Of a DNA stretch of 8,281 bases, positions 1 to 6,918 are shown piece after piece (position 1 is the stretch's first letter; each line of letters begins with the position of its first letter). Made by a program: the position numbers and the translations under genes. Under the pieces are notes generated by a model. It did not search any database. It saw only the letters and a program-made list of their open reading frames with translations, and had not been told where the DNA came from. The stretch is from Flavobacteriaceae bacterium. Lineage in GTDB: Bacteria; Bacteroidota; Bacteroidia; Flavobacteriales; Flavobacteriaceae. The stretch is from positions 1 through 8,281 of the forward strand of contig JAQWON010000069.1 in NCBI GenBank assembly GCA_029245825.1. Direction: 5' to 3'.

Positions 1-127
1 ACAGCGAGCCATCATCTCTTTTAATTTCTAATGAATCATATATTTTGGGGAGATCATTCTCTCCGCCAAATTCAACATCGACAACAGGTCCAATTATTTC
101 AGAAACTTTTCCAACTTGATTTGCCAT
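1..127 (-). CDS. atpD: F1-ATPase beta subunit, N-terminal fragment (cut by left edge)
   Basis: The minus strand from position 127 reads MANQVGKVSEIIGPVVDVEF and continues through LPKIYDSLEI to the window edge, 42 codons in all. This is the N-terminal beta-barrel domain of the ATP synthase beta subunit, whose hallmark is GKV..IIGPVVDVEF. In the full protein the catalytic nucleotide-binding domain follows, outside this window. The enzyme makes ATP from the proton or sodium gradient as part of the membrane-bound F1Fo complex. The start is the only ATG that places the conserved GKV..IIGPVVDVEF motif at the usual distance from the N-terminus. There is no Shine-Dalgarno sequence before it; the leader is A-rich. 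The upstream neighbour is an acyl-CoA dehydrogenase rather than atpG, so the ATP synthase genes are split in this genome, as is common in Bacteroidota and Chlorobi. A promoter-like element lies in the 128-base gap, so it is probably transcribed apart from the fatty-acid operon. Confidence 0.95.
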   Translation of the reverse strand, partial: MANQVGKVSEIIGPVVDVEFGGENDLPKIYDSLEIKRDDGSL

Positions 128-174
128 ATTTTTGTTTAAAATTTAATAATAAAATAAACTTAGAATTTTGCTTG

Positions 175-207
175 CAAATATAGTACTTAGACTTATAATC
201 TTAAAAA
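175..207 (-). promoter_or_regulatory. Putative Bacteroidota-type promoter of atpD
   Basis: On the minus strand TATATTTG (plus positions 175-182) fits the Bacteroidota -7 consensus TAnnTTTG. A TTTTT run (203-207) lies 20 bases upstream, where the loosely conserved -33 TTTG element is expected. The -7 box ends 47 bases before the atpD ATG, leaving a leader of about 40 bases. The match is seen directly. Promoter function is inferred, and in AT-rich DNA a single match can arise by chance. Confidence 0.45.
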
Positions 208-255
208 GTCTTTACTATTATTTATCCTATTTTTTTGGATTTTATGATCTTACAT

Positions 256-1377
256 TTAATAACCTTTGTTTTTTGCTAATTTATCTAAATGGTAATTGTA
301 ATCTCCGAAAATTTTCTGTAAAACTCGAGCTTTTTTCAAATAAAATCCAATGTTAGAATCATCTGTGACGCCTATCCCTCCATGCATTTGAATAGCTTCG
401 TTAGTTACCAGTTTAGCAGTTTTGCAAAGCTTAGCCTTAGCCAGGCTAGCATAATTTGAAATGTCTTTATCCTCTTTATCTATTGCCTGCAAAGCCTTTA
501 GAACAATTGATTTACAGAGTTCAATTTCTGAAAAAAGCTTTGCTGCCCTATGCTGAAGTGACTGGAAAGATCCTATCTTAACACCAAATTGCTCCCGCTC
601 TTTCAAATAATTTATTGTCAATTCAAAAGACTCCATAATAACCCCTAATATTTCAGCTGAAAGCCCGATACATGAAATATCAAGAACTTTCTTTATTAAT
701 TCCATACCTGAAATCTTAATATCCAAACGGTGCTCCTTTGGCACCAATACATCGTTTAATATAATCTCTGAATAAGTAGATGTATCTAATAAGATCTTAT
801 TTTTAATTGTTATTCCCAAAGTGTCTGATTTAACGAGAAAAAGACCATATTCCTTAGAATCTATTTTTGCTAAAACAATTAAGTGATCAGAAAAATTACC
901 ATTAAGAACAAAAGTTTTTTTACCATTTAGCCTATAACATTTTTTTTCTTCTGTCACTTTTGTGTTAATATTATCAGGATCGTGATAAGATTTTTCATCA
1001 ACAGCAAGTGACATCAATGCTTCTCCATTCATTAACTTAGGGAAAAATTTAATTTTTAATTTCTCATTATCAGAATATTTAATAGCAGTAGCGGAAAAAA
1101 GTATAGAAGAAATTAATGGTGATTTTACTAATTTTCTACCCATTTCCTCAAGGACTTGTCCCATTCCAACATAGCCAAAGTCTAATCCATTATATTCCGC
1201 AGGAATTATTAGAGAAGTCCATCCCATTTCTATTATTTCATTCCATGTCGATCTATCAAATGATTGATAATTTTCATCTCTCAATAATCTAAACTGATCT
1301 ATAGAAACTTTTGTTTCGAGTAATTCTCGAGCAGCTTCTTTAAGCATTTTTTCTTCCTCTGTGATTATTAGCGCCAT
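256..1377 (-). CDS. Acyl-CoA dehydrogenase family protein, probable non-catalytic partner subunit
   Basis: A 373-residue ACAD-fold flavoprotein of normal length. Residues 5-120 form the N-terminal helical domain, about 121-215 the central beta domain (LNGKKTFVLNG at 150-160), and 225-370 the C-terminal helical domain. FAD-contact motifs are present: REQFGVKIGSFQ (261-272) and QMHGGIGVTDD (330-340). The catalytic base is missing at both places ACADs use. By spacing from REQFG, the isovaleryl-CoA-dehydrogenase Glu position is Ser235. The C-terminal EGT/GGTSEI motif is replaced by KIFGDYNYHLDKLA (355-368). The upstream neighbour, 15 bases away, is a 396-residue ACAD that keeps a catalytic Glu. 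This matches the alpha2beta2 ACADs of actinobacterial steroid degradation (ChsE1-ChsE2, ChsE4-ChsE5), where one subunit supplies the base and both share FAD. I infer the same heteromer here. The TEP.GSD motif is also degenerate (AVDEKSYHDPDN, 125-136). The start ATG has no Shine-Dalgarno; no upstream in-frame start is better. Confidence 0.88.
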   Translation of the reverse strand: MALIITEEEKMLKEAARELLETKVSIDQFRLLRDENYQSFDRSTWNEIIEMGWTSLIIPAEYNGLDFGYVGMGQVLEEMGRKLVKSPLISSILFSATAIKYSDNEKLKIKFFPKLMNGEALMSLAVDEKSYHDPDNINTKVTEEKKCYRLNGKKTFVLNGNFSDHLIVLAKIDSKEYGLFLVKSDTLGITIKNKILLDTSTYSEIILNDVLVPKEHRLDIKISGMELIKKVLDISCIGLSAEILGVIMESFELTINYLKEREQFGVKIGSFQSLQHRAAKLFSEIELCKSIVLKALQAIDKEDKDISNYASLAKAKLCKTAKLVTNEAIQMHGGIGVTDDSNIGFYLKKARVLQKIFGDYNYHLDKLAKNKGY

Positions 1378-1392
1378 TATAATATGTTTTTA

Positions 1393-2583
1393 TTATGGTA
1401 ATTCTAAAATTCGTTTTGCAATTATATTAAGCTGTATCTCTGAGGTACCTCCCTCAATTGTATTTCCCTTTGATCTGCAAAAGTTTCTGGCGATATTTAT
1501 TCCAGAACTTTTGTCGTCCATCCATAATAAACCATCAGATCCTGAAATACTTAATAAAAGTTCAAAACGCTTAACATTTAATTCTGTGCCATAATATTTA
1601 AAAAAAGAAGAAAGAGCCCCAGAATTATTTCCCGCTTTTGCTTCATCAACTATTCTCTGGATTGTAAGATTAAAAATTTCATCATCTAATTCAAAATCAG
1701 AAATTTCTGTTCTTAAAATTGAATCTTTTAATTTACCACTCTCAAAAGGAAGTTCCTTTTTAGCTAGTTTATGAGGATTCTCTTTTATATCTGTTTCTCC
1801 AATCCCGCCAATCATTTGTCTTTCATGAGTTAACAAAAACTTTGCAATTGTCCATCCCTCATTTAAATTACCTACCAAATTTGTTTTTGGAACTTTAACA
1901 GCGTCAAAAAAAGTTTCACAAAAAGGAGATTTTCCACTAATTAATTTTATTGGCCTTGTACTAACTCCCTGTGATTTCATGTCAATCAATAGAAAACTAA
2001 TCCCCCTATGCTTTGGAGAATTAGAATCAGTTCTAACTAAACAAAAAATCCAATCTGCTTTATCTCCATAAGAAGTCCAAACTTTTGATCCTGTAACTAA
2101 AAAGTATTCTCCCTTGTCATCAGCTTTCATATGCAGTCCAGCCAGATCACTTCCAGAATTTGGTTCACTGTAACCTTGACACCACCATATCTTGCCTTTT
2201 ACTATCTCTGGTAAATATTTTAACTTTTGTTCTTCTGTTGCAAATTGAAGTAGAGCAGGTCCCAACATTGAAATGCCAAAAGAATAAATCGGTTTACGGC
2301 ATCCTAAACGACTCATTTCTTGAGTAAGAATAGTATTCTCCTTTGGAGAAAGACCTCCTCCTCCATATTTTTTTTCCCAATAAGGAACAATCCATCCTTT
2401 CTCTAGCATTCTTTCAAACCAAAGCCTTTGGTCTTCAAAGCTAAATTTTGCGTTTCTACCTCCCCAATAAAAATCACTTGCATCCTTAATTGGTTGACAC
2501 ATGCTTTTAGGACAATTCTCTTCAAGCCATGCTCTTGTTTCAGTTCGGAAATCTGCAATATCTAATTTATTTTTTGAATCCAT
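1393..2583 (-). CDS. Acyl-CoA dehydrogenase, catalytic subunit of a probable heteromeric ACAD
   Basis: A 396-residue ACAD, slightly longer than the family norm of about 380. The central flavin/acyl-CoA motif YSEPNSGSDLAGL (138-150) is intact, followed by VTGSKVWTSYGDKADW (163-178). HERQMIGG (253-260) places Glu254 where isovaleryl-CoA dehydrogenase and ChsE4-type subunits carry their catalytic base. The C-terminus has FKYYGTELN (328-336) and IEGGTSEIQ (376-384). It should catalyse alpha,beta-desaturation of an acyl-CoA, passing electrons to an electron-transfer flavoprotein; no ETF gene is in view. It differs from the protein encoded next to it (256-1377) in both key positions, and the pair is best read as two complementary subunits. 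FYWGGRNAKFS (38-48) near the N-terminus is typical of this bacterial FadE subgroup. Six bases separate it from the kinase gene upstream. The substrate cannot be told from the sequence; branched, steroid-like or ordinary fatty acyl-CoAs are all possible. Confidence 0.9.
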   Translation of the reverse strand: MDSKNKLDIADFRTETRAWLEENCPKSMCQPIKDASDFYWGGRNAKFSFEDQRLWFERMLEKGWIVPYWEKKYGGGGLSPKENTILTQEMSRLGCRKPIYSFGISMLGPALLQFATEEQKLKYLPEIVKGKIWWCQGYSEPNSGSDLAGLHMKADDKGEYFLVTGSKVWTSYGDKADWIFCLVRTDSNSPKHRGISFLLIDMKSQGVSTRPIKLISGKSPFCETFFDAVKVPKTNLVGNLNEGWTIAKFLLTHERQMIGGIGETDIKENPHKLAKKELPFESGKLKDSILRTEISDFELDDEIFNLTIQRIVDEAKAGNNSGALSSFFKYYGTELNVKRFELLLSISGSDGLLWMDDKSSGINIARNFCRSKGNTIEGGTSEIQLNIIAKRILELP

Positions 2584-2589
2584 GCTTTT

Positions 2590-3663
2590 TTAAAATAAGT
2601 CATCTACTTTTTTTTTATCTATTGCCTGATTTGACATAATTCCATATAATTCTACAATTTTATTAAGTTCCTTAAATCTAGAATCATTTGTAAATCCTTT
2701 TTTATATCTATAATAAATCTGTTGTATGATTACAGCTATTTTAAACAATCCAAAAATAAAGTAAAAAACTATGTTAGATAAATCTCTTTTACTTTTTAAA
2801 GCATATAATTCAATCAATTCTCCGCGTTTTGGATTACCGTCAGTAGTAGTTAGATTAAGCTTATTTGATTTAATAAAATCAGGATCGGTTTGATGAATCC
2901 AATATCCTAAAGTGGTGCCTAAATCCATTAAGGGATCTCCTACCGTTGCCATTTCCCAATCTAATACAGCCTTTATTTTAAAATTGTCATCTCCACTTAA
3001 AACTAAATTGTCATATTTGTAATCATTATGAATTAAAGAAGTTTCATGTTCAGTTGGATAATTATTACATAACCATTTAATTGTTTTTTCAATTCCATGG
3101 AAATTATTTGTTTTTGATTTTTCATATCGATAAGCCCAGCCCTCAACTTGCCTTTTTACATAACCTTCAGGCTTTCCAAAATTTGATAACTCTGGAATAT
3201 TACAATCTATTGAATGTAACTCTGTCATAGTTGATATAAAGTCGTAAACAATATCTTTTATTTTTTTAGGCCCAGGAAGCTCATCTTTAGGCATTCCTCC
3301 CCTTAGAATTACTCCTTTTATACGTTCCATAATGTAAAAAGAAGAACCAATGATTTTTTTATCATCACAAAAAAGAATAGGTTTAGGAGCTTTAGAAAAT
3401 TTATTTTTTAAAATGGAAAGAATTTTAAATTCACGCGACATGTCATGCCCTGATTTTACATTTGCTCCAAAAGGGGGTCTGCGAAGAACATATTCACTTT
3501 GATTAAATTTAATTAAATAAGTTAGGTTAGAATATCCTGAAGGAAATTGAAGTACTTCTAGCTCTAAACTATTTGAATTGAATTTTTTAGATAAATATCC
3601 TATTAAACTTTCTTTATCTAAATCCTCTCCTTTTCTAATTTTAGTAGGTGTATCCAATTTCAT
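2590..3663 (-). CDS. APH-fold acyl-CoA kinase, LvaA / ACAD10-11 kinase-domain like
   Basis: A 357-residue protein of the aminoglycoside-phosphotransferase superfamily. Seen in order: a glycine-loop-like GYSNLTY (43-49), YVLRRPP (59-65) near the ATP-binding strand, helix-C Glu in REFKIL (77-82), RQVEGWAYRYEKSK (171-184) typical of the ACAD10/11 kinase group, the catalytic loop HNDYKYDN (212-219, base Asp214), and the metal-binding LDWEMATVGDPLMDLG (234-249, Asp235). Members of this group (LvaA in P. putida levulinate catabolism; the N-terminal domain of mammalian ACAD10/11) phosphorylate the 4-hydroxyl of 4-hydroxyacyl-CoAs. That role is inferred here, strengthened because the ACAD11-like dehydrogenase gene lies immediately upstream, 15 bases away. 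The hydrophobic stretch at 298-318 (FYFIFGLFKIAVIIQQIYY) resembles the conserved buried helix of this subgroup and is not called a membrane segment. It is not an antibiotic-resistance enzyme by these motifs. No Shine-Dalgarno precedes the ATG. Confidence 0.9.
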   Translation of the reverse strand: MKLDTPTKIRKGEDLDKESLIGYLSKKFNSNSLELEVLQFPSGYSNLTYLIKFNQSEYVLRRPPFGANVKSGHDMSREFKILSILKNKFSKAPKPILFCDDKKIIGSSFYIMERIKGVILRGGMPKDELPGPKKIKDIVYDFISTMTELHSIDCNIPELSNFGKPEGYVKRQVEGWAYRYEKSKTNNFHGIEKTIKWLCNNYPTEHETSLIHNDYKYDNLVLSGDDNFKIKAVLDWEMATVGDPLMDLGTTLGYWIHQTDPDFIKSNKLNLTTTDGNPKRGELIELYALKSKRDLSNIVFYFIFGLFKIAVIIQQIYYRYKKGFTNDSRFKELNKIVELYGIMSNQAIDKKKVDDLF

Positions 3664-3678
3664 TTTATGATTTTTAAT

Positions 3679-4857
3679 CTATTTTGAATACTTTTTTAAA
3701 ATTAATTTAGCTACTCTACTTTTATGTACTTCATCTGCGCCATCATAAATTCTTGCTGCCCTTTCATGTCTATAGTAAGCTGATAAAATTGTATCGTCTG
3801 TAACACCTTTAGCTCCGTGCACTTGAATTGCACAATCAACGACTTTTTGAAGAACTTGAGCACAATAGAACTTTATAATAGAAATCTCCGTTCGTGATTT
3901 ATAGCTACCATGGATATCTATTTTTGTTGCTACATCTTGAACAAGAAGACGAGCAGCATTAATCTCCGCACGACACTCTGAAATCCAGTTTTGAACTGTT
4001 TGCTTTTCTCCAAGCATTATTCCCTCTGATATTTCTCTAGATGAAGCCCGCTCACACATTAAATCAAATGATCGTTCACACATACCAATCCATCGCATGC
4101 AATGATGTATACGTCCTGGTCCTAATCTCTTTTGAGCAATTGAAAATCCTTCTCCTTCATCTCCCAGAATATTTGAAGAGGGAACAATAGCATTTTTAAA
4201 TTTAATTTCTGCATGACTCTCCCATCCTGATCCAGGGTGCCCCATAACAGATATATTCCTGACAAACTCAATTCCTTTATTGTCAGTAGGAACAATAATT
4301 TGGCTAGCTTTTTTATAGGGGTTATTCTCATCAGGATTAGTGATTAGCATAACAATTGCAAATGATGCCCCATCAAATCCAGAGGTAAACCATTTATGCC
4401 CATTAATTAGATAATTATCCCCTTTTTTAATTGCAATTGTTCCCATTTTAACAGGATTTGATCCTGGAAATTCTGGTTCAGTCATTGCAAAACAACTTCT
4501 TATTTTGCCTTCTAATAATGGATATAAATATTTCTTTTTTTGATTCTCAGATCCAAATTCAATTAAGATTTCCATATTACCGGCATCTGGAGCCTGACAA
4601 TTGAAACAATAGTGTCCATAAGGACTGGTTCCTAAAATCTCACTAATCTCACCATGTTGTAAATTATTAAGGCCTAAACCACCGTATTCTTTAGGTATTT
4701 GTGGCAACCATAATCCATTAGATTTAACTTTTTTTCTAATCTCATCTAGTTTTGGCAACTTTTCATTCCAATCAGAGCTTAGAATCCATGGCTCTAAAGC
4801 TATTATTTCTTTCTTTACAAAAGCTTTAATCTTTTCTTTTATTTCTATAAACTCCAT
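3679..4857 (-). CDS. ACAD10/11-like (LvaC-like) acyl-CoA dehydrogenase
   Basis: A 392-residue ACAD of the ACAD10/11 subgroup. Diagnostic stretches are NCQAPDAGNMEIL (86-98), RSCFAMTEP (120-128), INGHKWFTSG (151-160), RLGPGRIHHCMRWIG (244-258), QVHGAKGVTDD (345-355) and YDGADEVH (371-378). The usual catalytic Glu of the E-G-T motif is Asp372 here, and the isovaleryl-type Glu position falls in the GPGRIHH segment with no Glu. Known relatives act on 4-phospho-acyl-CoAs, removing phosphate to yield an intermediate that enters beta-oxidation (mammalian ACAD10/11; LvaC forms 3-hydroxyvaleryl-CoA). I infer the same reaction on the product of the kinase encoded just downstream. In animals the two activities are one polypeptide, kinase first; here they are separate genes with the dehydrogenase first. 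The central motif reads TEPEFPGSNPVKM (126-138) rather than TEP.ASSD. It is the only gene in the window with a recognisable Shine-Dalgarno sequence. Six bases follow the crotonase stop. Confidence 0.9.
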   Translation of the reverse strand: MEFIEIKEKIKAFVKKEIIALEPWILSSDWNEKLPKLDEIRKKVKSNGLWLPQIPKEYGGLGLNNLQHGEISEILGTSPYGHYCFNCQAPDAGNMEILIEFGSENQKKKYLYPLLEGKIRSCFAMTEPEFPGSNPVKMGTIAIKKGDNYLINGHKWFTSGFDGASFAIVMLITNPDENNPYKKASQIIVPTDNKGIEFVRNISVMGHPGSGWESHAEIKFKNAIVPSSNILGDEGEGFSIAQKRLGPGRIHHCMRWIGMCERSFDLMCERASSREISEGIMLGEKQTVQNWISECRAEINAARLLVQDVATKIDIHGSYKSRTEISIIKFYCAQVLQKVVDCAIQVHGAKGVTDDTILSAYYRHERAARIYDGADEVHKSRVAKLILKKYSK

Positions 4858-4860
4858 CTA

Positions 4861-4865
4861 CTCCT
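4861..4865 (-). promoter_or_regulatory. Shine-Dalgarno sequence of the ACAD11-like gene
   Basis: AGGAG on the minus strand lies only three bases before the ATG at 4857 and overlaps the TAG stop of the upstream crotonase gene. It is the only good anti-16S match in front of any start here. The spacing is shorter than the usual 5-9 bases, so its function is uncertain. Confidence 0.5.
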
Positions 4866-5646
4866 ATTTACCTAAAAATTTAGGCTTTCTCTTCTCAAGA
4901 AAAGCCGTTACCCCTTCCATTAAATCATTGCTCTTAAATGCAAGAATCTGTTTCTCAGCTTCAAATGCAATTGAATCATTTAAATCATTATCCATAGAAA
5001 AAAACATATCCTGTTTAGTTATTCCTATCGCCAAGGTCGGCTTTTCAGATAGTTCTTTACCCCATTTTTGTGCTTCGCTAAGAATATTTTTTTCATCAAC
5101 TAATTTATTAGTCAAACCTAATTTTAAACATTCTTCTCCTAGAATCTTTTCCCCGCCAACAGCAATTTCAAGAGCTTTACTATAACCTACCTGTCTAGTT
5201 AAAAGCCAACTGGCTCCTCCATCTGGCCCTAATCCTATATTGATAAAAGCATATAAAAGGCCACTTTTTTTACTCATTACTCTAAAATCACAAGCTAAAG
5301 CAAATGCTGCTCCAACACCTGCAGCAGTTCCATTAATTGCTCCAATAATTGGTTTTTTTATAGAAAAAAATAACTTCATAATCGGTTGATATTTTTCAAT
5401 GATATAATCTCTTCGTTCCTCTGGAGTGGCTTGAACTCCAAAAACGCTCATATCTGCACCAGCACAAAAGCCAGGTCCGTTACCAGTCAAAACAATAGAT
5501 CGTATGGCTTCATCTTCTTTACATTTGTTAAGCCCACTGATAATTCCGTCTATCAGATCTTGATTTACTGCATTGTAACGATCTGGACGATTTAAAGTGA
5601 TTGTTGCAACACTATTTTTTATTTCAAATAAAACTGCTTTATTCAT
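4864..5646 (-). CDS. Enoyl-CoA hydratase/isomerase family protein (crotonase fold, PaaG-like active site)
   Basis: A 260-residue crotonase, full length. Oxyanion-hole elements are FCAGADM (60-66) and NGTAAGVGAAFALACD (105-120). The first catalytic Glu of classical enoyl-CoA hydratases (Glu144 in the rat enzyme) is replaced within GVGAAFAL by a small residue, about Ala114. The second active-site segment reads IGLGPDGGASWLL (137-149), matching the GL.PD.GGTWLLPR segment of PaaG, whose catalytic acid is that Asp; here it is Asp142. A single Asp and no hydratase Glu pair points to a double-bond or ring isomerase, or another acid/base crotonase, rather than a standard 2-enoyl-CoA hydratase. This is inference from motif alignment by eye. 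Hydration in this operon could then fall to the MaoC protein encoded six bases upstream. The C-terminus EGVTAFLEKRKPKF (244-257) is the usual trimer-forming helix. No Shine-Dalgarno is seen. Confidence 0.92.
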   Translation of the reverse strand: MNKAVLFEIKNSVATITLNRPDRYNAVNQDLIDGIISGLNKCKEDEAIRSIVLTGNGPGFCAGADMSVFGVQATPEERRDYIIEKYQPIMKLFFSIKKPIIGAINGTAAGVGAAFALACDFRVMSKKSGLLYAFINIGLGPDGGASWLLTRQVGYSKALEIAVGGEKILGEECLKLGLTNKLVDEKNILSEAQKWGKELSEKPTLAIGITKQDMFFSMDNDLNDSIAFEAEKQILAFKSNDLMEGVTAFLEKRKPKFLGK

Positions 5647-5652
5647 AATTTA

Positions 5653-6138
5653 TTATTTATATGCGAGAGCTAAACAATCAGCTATACATGCCGGTTTTTC
5701 TTCTCCCTCTAATTCAATAACTACACGTAATTTATACTTTGCTCCCTTAGGAATATGTAGATAATCCATTAATGAAACCCTTCCTCTAAATCTTGAGCCT
5801 GAAAGAGTGGCGTTAGGGAAACGAACTTTATCTAGTCCATAATTAATCGCCATTGATAAATTTTTAATCTCATAACAATCAAACATAGTCTTAGAGCTCA
5901 TTGAAAGCATTAAAAAACCATGAGCAATTGTCTTTTTATAAGGAGATTCCTTTTTGCTTCGCTCTTCATCAATGTGAATCCATTGAAAATCTTCTGTTAC
6001 ATTTGCAAATTTGTTTATTCGCTCTTGATTCATTTCTTGCCAATCCGTTAATCCCAATTCTTTCCCAACATAACTTTCAAGTTCATCAATATTATTAAAG
6101 ACCGTTCTATAGGCATTATGTTTTTTTTTATCTCCCAT
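5653..6138 (-). CDS. MaoC-like (R)-specific enoyl-CoA hydratase
   Basis: A 161-residue single-hotdog protein, the normal length for MaoC-type hydratases. The hydratase signature is complete: TEDFQWIHID (48-57) supplies the catalytic Asp50 and His55, and TIAHGFLMLSM (70-80) supplies the AHGF turn. DKVRFPNATLSGSRFRGRV (103-121) is the substrate-side strand region of the family. It should add water to trans-2-enoyl-CoA to give (R)-3-hydroxyacyl-CoA in the cytoplasm, probably as a homodimer. The N-terminus has about 13 residues (MGDKKKHNAYRTV) before the usual start of the fold. The next in-frame Met is residue 36, inside the fold, so this start is kept. Codons 4-6 sit in a run of nine A on the coding strand, a place where slippage or assembly error could shift the frame near the start. 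The stop is 6 bases before the crotonase gene; the upstream SDR ends 9 bases before this ATG. Confidence 0.93.
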   Translation of the reverse strand: MGDKKKHNAYRTVFNNIDELESYVGKELGLTDWQEMNQERINKFANVTEDFQWIHIDEERSKKESPYKKTIAHGFLMLSMSSKTMFDCYEIKNLSMAINYGLDKVRFPNATLSGSRFRGRVSLMDYLHIPKGAKYKLRVVIELEGEEKPACIADCLALAYK

Positions 6139-6147
6139 AATATTGTT

Positions 6148-6918
6148 TTAAGTTAACATATGTCCACCGTCAATAGTATAAACACCTCCTGTTGAATAGC
6201 TCCCTGCTCTAGATGATAAATAAACAGCTAGTCCAGAAATTTCAATTGGTTGAGCCATTCTTCGAGCTGGCAATTGATCCTCAAACTTTTTTAAAATTGA
6301 TTCATTCTTCCAAATACCGGCGCTAAGTTTAGTTTGAATTAAGCCAGGGCATATTGCATTAGAGCGAATACCATGTTTACCCCATTCTTTCGCCTGGACT
6401 TTAGTTAACATTATCATAGCTGCCTTGGAAATGCTATAAATGCCCAGGCCGAATGTTGGTTTTAATCCCTCTACAGAAGCTATGTTAATAATTGATCCAT
6501 CTTGTTTTTCTTTTAAATAGGGAAAACAAAGGTTCCCAAAATCAAAAGCTGATTTTAAATTCACATCCATCATCTTATCATAAATAGCCTCTGTCATTTT
6601 TTCTAATGAGTCATGTACTGGGTTTATACCTGCATTATTGATGAAAATATCAATACCACCATAAATTTTAATTGTTTTTTGAATTAATTCTTTTCTTTGC
6701 TCAGAATCTCCTACGTGACATGCAATCCCTTTTGATTCAAAACCTTTTTTTTGAATTTTATTAGCTGCCTCATCTACTGCTTCTTGTGAACGACTACTGA
6801 CAATAACATTAGCCCCATATTCTGCAAGGGCCTCAGCAATTGAAAACCCTATCCCTTTACTAGCACCAGTAATAATTGCAACCTTACCACTTAGATTAAA
6901 CAAACTTTTGGTACTCAT
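6148..6918 (-). CDS. Short-chain dehydrogenase/reductase (SDR), classical type
   Basis: A 256-residue classical SDR. It shows the cofactor motif TGASKGIG (17-24), NNAG (94-97), structural Asn120 (MDVN), catalytic Ser148 (NIASVEG), the YSISK pair Tyr161/Lys165, CPG (190-192) and a C-terminal DGGHM (250-254). The end of beta-2 reads VSSRS (40-44): there is no acidic residue there and Arg43 is present, which favours NADP(H) over NAD(H). It oxidises or reduces a hydroxy/keto group, most likely on an acyl-CoA. Possible roles are 3-hydroxyacyl-CoA dehydrogenase, FabG-like ketoreductase, or a 4-ketoacyl-CoA reductase analogous to LvaD, which would feed the kinase encoded downstream. The sequence cannot choose among these. 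Its ATG overlaps the TGA of the upstream ACAD fusion (ATGA, 6915-6918), indicating translational coupling. No Shine-Dalgarno is visible. Confidence 0.93.
   Translation of the reverse strand: MSTKSLFNLSGKVAIITGASKGIGFSIAEALAEYGANVIVSSRSQEAVDEAANKIQKKGFESKGIACHVGDSEQRKELIQKTIKIYGGIDIFINNAGINPVHDSLEKMTEAIYDKMMDVNLKSAFDFGNLCFPYLKEKQDGSIINIASVEGLKPTFGLGIYSISKAAMIMLTKVQAKEWGKHGIRSNAICPGLIQTKLSAGIWKNESILKKFEDQLPARRMAQPIEISGLAVYLSSRAGSYSTGGVYTIDGGHMLT

Noticed and set aside
190..210. Inverted repeat GACTT...AAGTC as operon terminator
   Set aside because: The stem is five base pairs with an 11-base AT loop and no dedicated U-tract, too weak to call, and it overlaps the better-supported promoter.
168..356. 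Plus-strand open frame of 62 codons
   Set aside because: It overlaps the atpD promoter region and the 3' end of an ACAD gene, has a low-complexity Leu/Tyr/Phe composition and no recognisable motif; it is a chance frame in AT-rich DNA.
1361..1594. Plus-strand open frame of 77 codons
   Set aside because: It lies antisense to two strongly supported ACAD genes and shows no family features. The other short frames at 4122-4331, 4928-5185, 5386-5595 and 5901-6098 were dropped for the same kind of reason.
2590..3663. Aminoglycoside resistance phosphotransferase
   Set aside because: It shares the fold, but the RQVEGWAYRYEK and LDWEMATVGDP motifs and the ACAD11-like neighbour place it with acyl-CoA kinases of the LvaA/ACAD11 group.
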